Assembly (NCBI GenBank): GCA_003561595.1
Contig: PWWF01000288.1
Span: 1 to 15,609 of the forward strand
DNA from: Paracoccaceae bacterium
GTDB lineage: Bacteria > Pseudomonadota > Alphaproteobacteria > Rhodobacterales > Rhodobacteraceae
DNA length: 15,609 nucleotides
Reading direction: 5' to 3'
Shown: piece after piece, positions 13,971 through 15,609 of the stretch
Numbering within the stretch: the first letter of the stretch is position 1
Layout of the letters: the number at the start of each line of letters is the position of its first letter
The notes under the pieces: generated by a model
Seen by the model: the letters and a program-made list of their open reading frames with translations, nothing else
The model's database searches: none
What the model was told of the DNA's origin: nothing
Program-made: the position numbers and the translations under genes

Positions 13971-15307
13971 CGGCGTCCGTTCAGCGCCGTGAGCCCGCGC
14001 AGGATATCGAGCGCATAGGCGAGTTGGTAATCCTCTTCGCGCAGTCGGGCGACCGTTTCGGCCTTGTCGCGCTCTTCTTCCATCAGGCGGCGCTCATCCT
14101 CGGTCATTTCCTCGCTGTCCAGCCGACCGCGCAGATCATCTTCCGAGCGCTGGGGCAGGCTTTCTTCGGGTTCATCCTCGGAGATCGGGCGGCGGCGCGG
14201 TTGTTCGACCACGATATCGGGCGAGACGCCCAGCGCCTGGATCGAGCGCCCCGAGGGCGTGTAATAGAGTGAGGTCGTCAGCCGGATCGCGCCATCCCCG
14301 CGCAGCGGCATGACTGTCTGGACCGAGCCCTTGCCGAAGCTGCGCGTGCCCACGACAATCGCGCGGCGGTGATCCTGCAGCGCGCCTGCCACGATCTCCG
14401 AGGCCGAGGCCGAGCCGCCATTGATCAGCACCACCAGCGGTTTGCCGTCGATCATATCCCCGGACTGGGCGTTGAACCGCTCGCCCGAATCCTCTTCCCG
14501 GCCACGGGTCGAGACGATTTCGCCCTGATCGAGGAAGGCATCGGTCACGCGGATTGCCTGGGTCAGCAGCCCGCCGGGATTGTTGCGCATGTCGAGGACG
14601 ACACCGCCGAGATTGTCGATCCCGCCAAGATCCTCGACCGCCTCTTCCAGCCCGTCGCGCAGGTTGGGGTAAGTCTGTTCATTGAAGGTGGTCACGCGCA
14701 GGATAACGGTGTCGCCTTCGGTGCGCACGCGCACGGCCTGCATGCGGATCGTGTCACGGACGATAGACAGATCGAAGGGCTCGCTCTCGCCCTCGCGCAC
14801 GACCGTGATGATGATTTCCGATCCGACAGGGCCGCGCATCATCTCGACCGCCTGATTGAGGGTCAGTCCCAGCACCGATTCGCCATCGACATGGGTGATC
14901 AGATCGCCTGGTTCAACGCCTGCATCATCGGCGGGCGTGCCATCCATGGGGGTGACGACCTTGATGAAGCCCTCTTCCTGCGTGACCTCGATCCCCAGCC
15001 CGCCGAAAGAGCCGCGGGTCTGGGTGCGCATCTCGTCGAAATCATCGGGGGGCATGTAGCCCGAATGCGGGTCAAGCGACATGAGCATGCCGTTGATGGC
15101 GGCCTCGATCAGTTTGGCCGTGTCGGGTTCATCGACATACTGGTTGCGCACACGCTCGAACACATCGCCGAACAGGTCGAGCTGTTCATAGACCGAACTT
15201 GACCGGCCGCGTTCCTGCGCCAGAAGCGGCCCGGCCACCTGGGTTGCCACAAGCGCCCCGGCCAGAATGCCGCCCAGACCTGCCATCACGAACCTGTTCA
15301 TCATCAT
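13967..15307 (-). CDS. ctpA: Carboxy-terminal processing protease (S41 family)
   Basis: A periplasmic Ser/Lys protease that trims C-termini and degrades envelope proteins, including peptidoglycan hydrolases in related bacteria. The 446 residues comprise an N-terminal signal sequence or anchor (about 5-30, ending LLAQ), a PDZ domain (about 95-175, with GLGIEV and VEPGDLI) and the S41 core with NNPGGLL (242-248). The catalytic Ser301 is in [13 protein letters not shown] and Lys326 in SFGKGSVQ, 25 residues apart as expected. The C-terminus (about 369-425) is a charged, Glu/Arg-rich probable coiled coil. Three consecutive ATGs preceded by a GTG open the frame; the ATG at 15307 is 7 nt from AGGA and was chosen. 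It lies 45 nt after an EnvC-like gene and overlaps rppH. Confidence 0.96.
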   Translation of the reverse strand: MMMNRFVMAGLGGILAGALVATQVAGPLLAQERGRSSSVYEQLDLFGDVFERVRNQYVDEPDTAKLIEAAINGMLMSLDPHSGYMPPDDFDEMRTQTRGSFGGLGIEVTQEEGFIKVVTPMDGTPADDAGVEPGDLITHVDGESVLGLTLNQAVEMMRGPVGSEIIITVVREGESEPFDLSIVRDTIRMQAVRVRTEGDTVILRVTTFNEQTYPNLRDGLEEAVEDLGGIDNLGGVVLDMRNNPGGLLTQAIRVTDAFLDQGEIVSTRGREEDSGERFNAQSGDMIDGKPLVVLINGGSASASEIVAGALQDHRRAIVVGTRSFGKGSVQTVMPLRGDGAIRLTTSLYYTPSGRSIQALGVSPDIVVEQPRRRPISEDEPEESLPQRSEDDLRGRLDSEEMTEDERRLMEEERDKAETVARLREEDYQLAYALDILRGLTALNGRR

Positions 15308-15352
15308 CACCCTGTCCTGCGCCGCCGCGCATCTGGTATTTCCGTCACGATC

Positions 15353-15609
15353 TCAGTCTCGGGCCCCACTGAATGCGAACCAGGGCTCCGGGTCAATGGG
15401 CATCCCATCCTGTCGGATTTCAAAATAGAGTGTTTGAGAGCGACTGCCAGAGTCACCTGTGCCAGAGGCAGGCGGCATCAGGCCCAGAGGTGTGCCCTGC
15501 GGAATGATCTCGCCTGTCTGCACCATCACCTCGTCCAGGCCCGACAGCACCATCAGATAAGCCTCGGCCGGTTCCAGAATGATGACCTGGCCATGCCCTG
15601 ACAAGGGGC
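15353..15609 (-). CDS. Murein hydrolase activator EnvC-like, degenerate M23/LytM C-terminal fragment
   Basis: The last 85 residues of an M23-type protein whose N-terminus lies beyond the right edge. The fragment reads PLSGHGQVIILEP...GLDEVMVQTGEIIPQGTPLGLM...LYFEIRQDGMPIDPEPWF, the LytM fold ending. The catalytic HxH of active M23 enzymes is absent at the expected place (AYLMVLSGLDEV), and the terminal motif is LYFEI rather than LHFEV, as in EnvC. That suggests an amidase activator for septal peptidoglycan splitting and not a hydrolase. It is the first gene seen of the operon that continues to ctpA and rppH. Confidence 0.9.
   Translation of the reverse strand, partial: PLSGHGQVIILEPAEAYLMVLSGLDEVMVQTGEIIPQGTPLGLMPPASGTGDSGSRSQTLYFEIRQDGMPIDPEPWFAFSGARD

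Noticed and set aside
14369-15202. Plus-strand open frame of 277 codons
   Set aside because: Antisense shadow of ctpA, whose catalytic dyad and PDZ motifs are clear.
1-15609. CRISPR arrays, tRNA genes, transposases, phage or defence genes
   Set aside because: No regularly spaced repeats, tRNA-like cloverleaf, or recombinase or defence motifs were seen on either strand.

Overview
The window reads as a chromosomal segment of a high-GC alphaproteobacterium, most likely Rhodobacteraceae. This is inferred from the aspartokinase-ptsP pair, the order EnvC-like peptidase / CtpA / RppH, the Tat-dependent peptide-type binding protein, and an intergenic element (hairpin followed by GAGTATTT...CAAGATGAAA) present twice. 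No tRNA, rRNA, CRISPR array, transposase or integrase was seen.

Left part (1-4547, minus strand): an ABC importer operon of the peptide/nickel/opine type. Transcription runs from a Tat-exported substrate-binding protein, through a strong intergenic stem-loop, to two permeases, then a low-GC three-helix membrane protein of 116 residues, and into an ATPase that runs off the left edge. Upstream of the binding protein is a perfect 12-1-12 palindrome, with a third copy of its half-site 85 bp away.

Middle-left (4685-6584, minus strand): two adjacent decayed genes whose start and stop still overlap as ATGA, a zinc-dependent alcohol dehydrogenase and a mandelate racemase/muconate lactonizing-type enolase-superfamily enzyme. 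The dehydrogenase has an in-frame TAG and a C-terminal deletion. The enolase-superfamily gene has an out-of-frame internal deletion, a changed metal-ligand residue and a C-terminal frameshift sitting exactly on a perfect 16-bp inverted repeat. They lie just upstream of the transporter and may once have worked with it on a sugar-acid-like substrate (inference).

Middle (6752-12204, plus strand): a candidate sigma70 promoter drives a secreted glutathione-peroxidase-family protein and, 10 nt later, a class I-type histone deacetylase (AcuC-like). A structured 212-nt GC-rich spacer follows, then aspartokinase lysC and the GAF-containing PEP phosphotransferase ptsP (enzyme I-Ntr).

Right part: a GNAT acetyltransferase gene on the minus strand overlaps the ptsP 3' end by 25 bp. 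It is divergent from a flavin-reductase-domain gene. A hairpin terminator separates that gene from a convergent minus-strand operon: EnvC-like degenerate M23 peptidase (partial), carboxy-terminal protease CtpA and RNA pyrophosphohydrolase RppH. CtpA and RppH are coupled by an ATGA overlap.

The most interesting points are the possible quasi-palindrome-templated frameshift, the atypical membrane protein inside the ABC operon, the operator-like palindrome with a phased third half-site, and the structured lysC leader.
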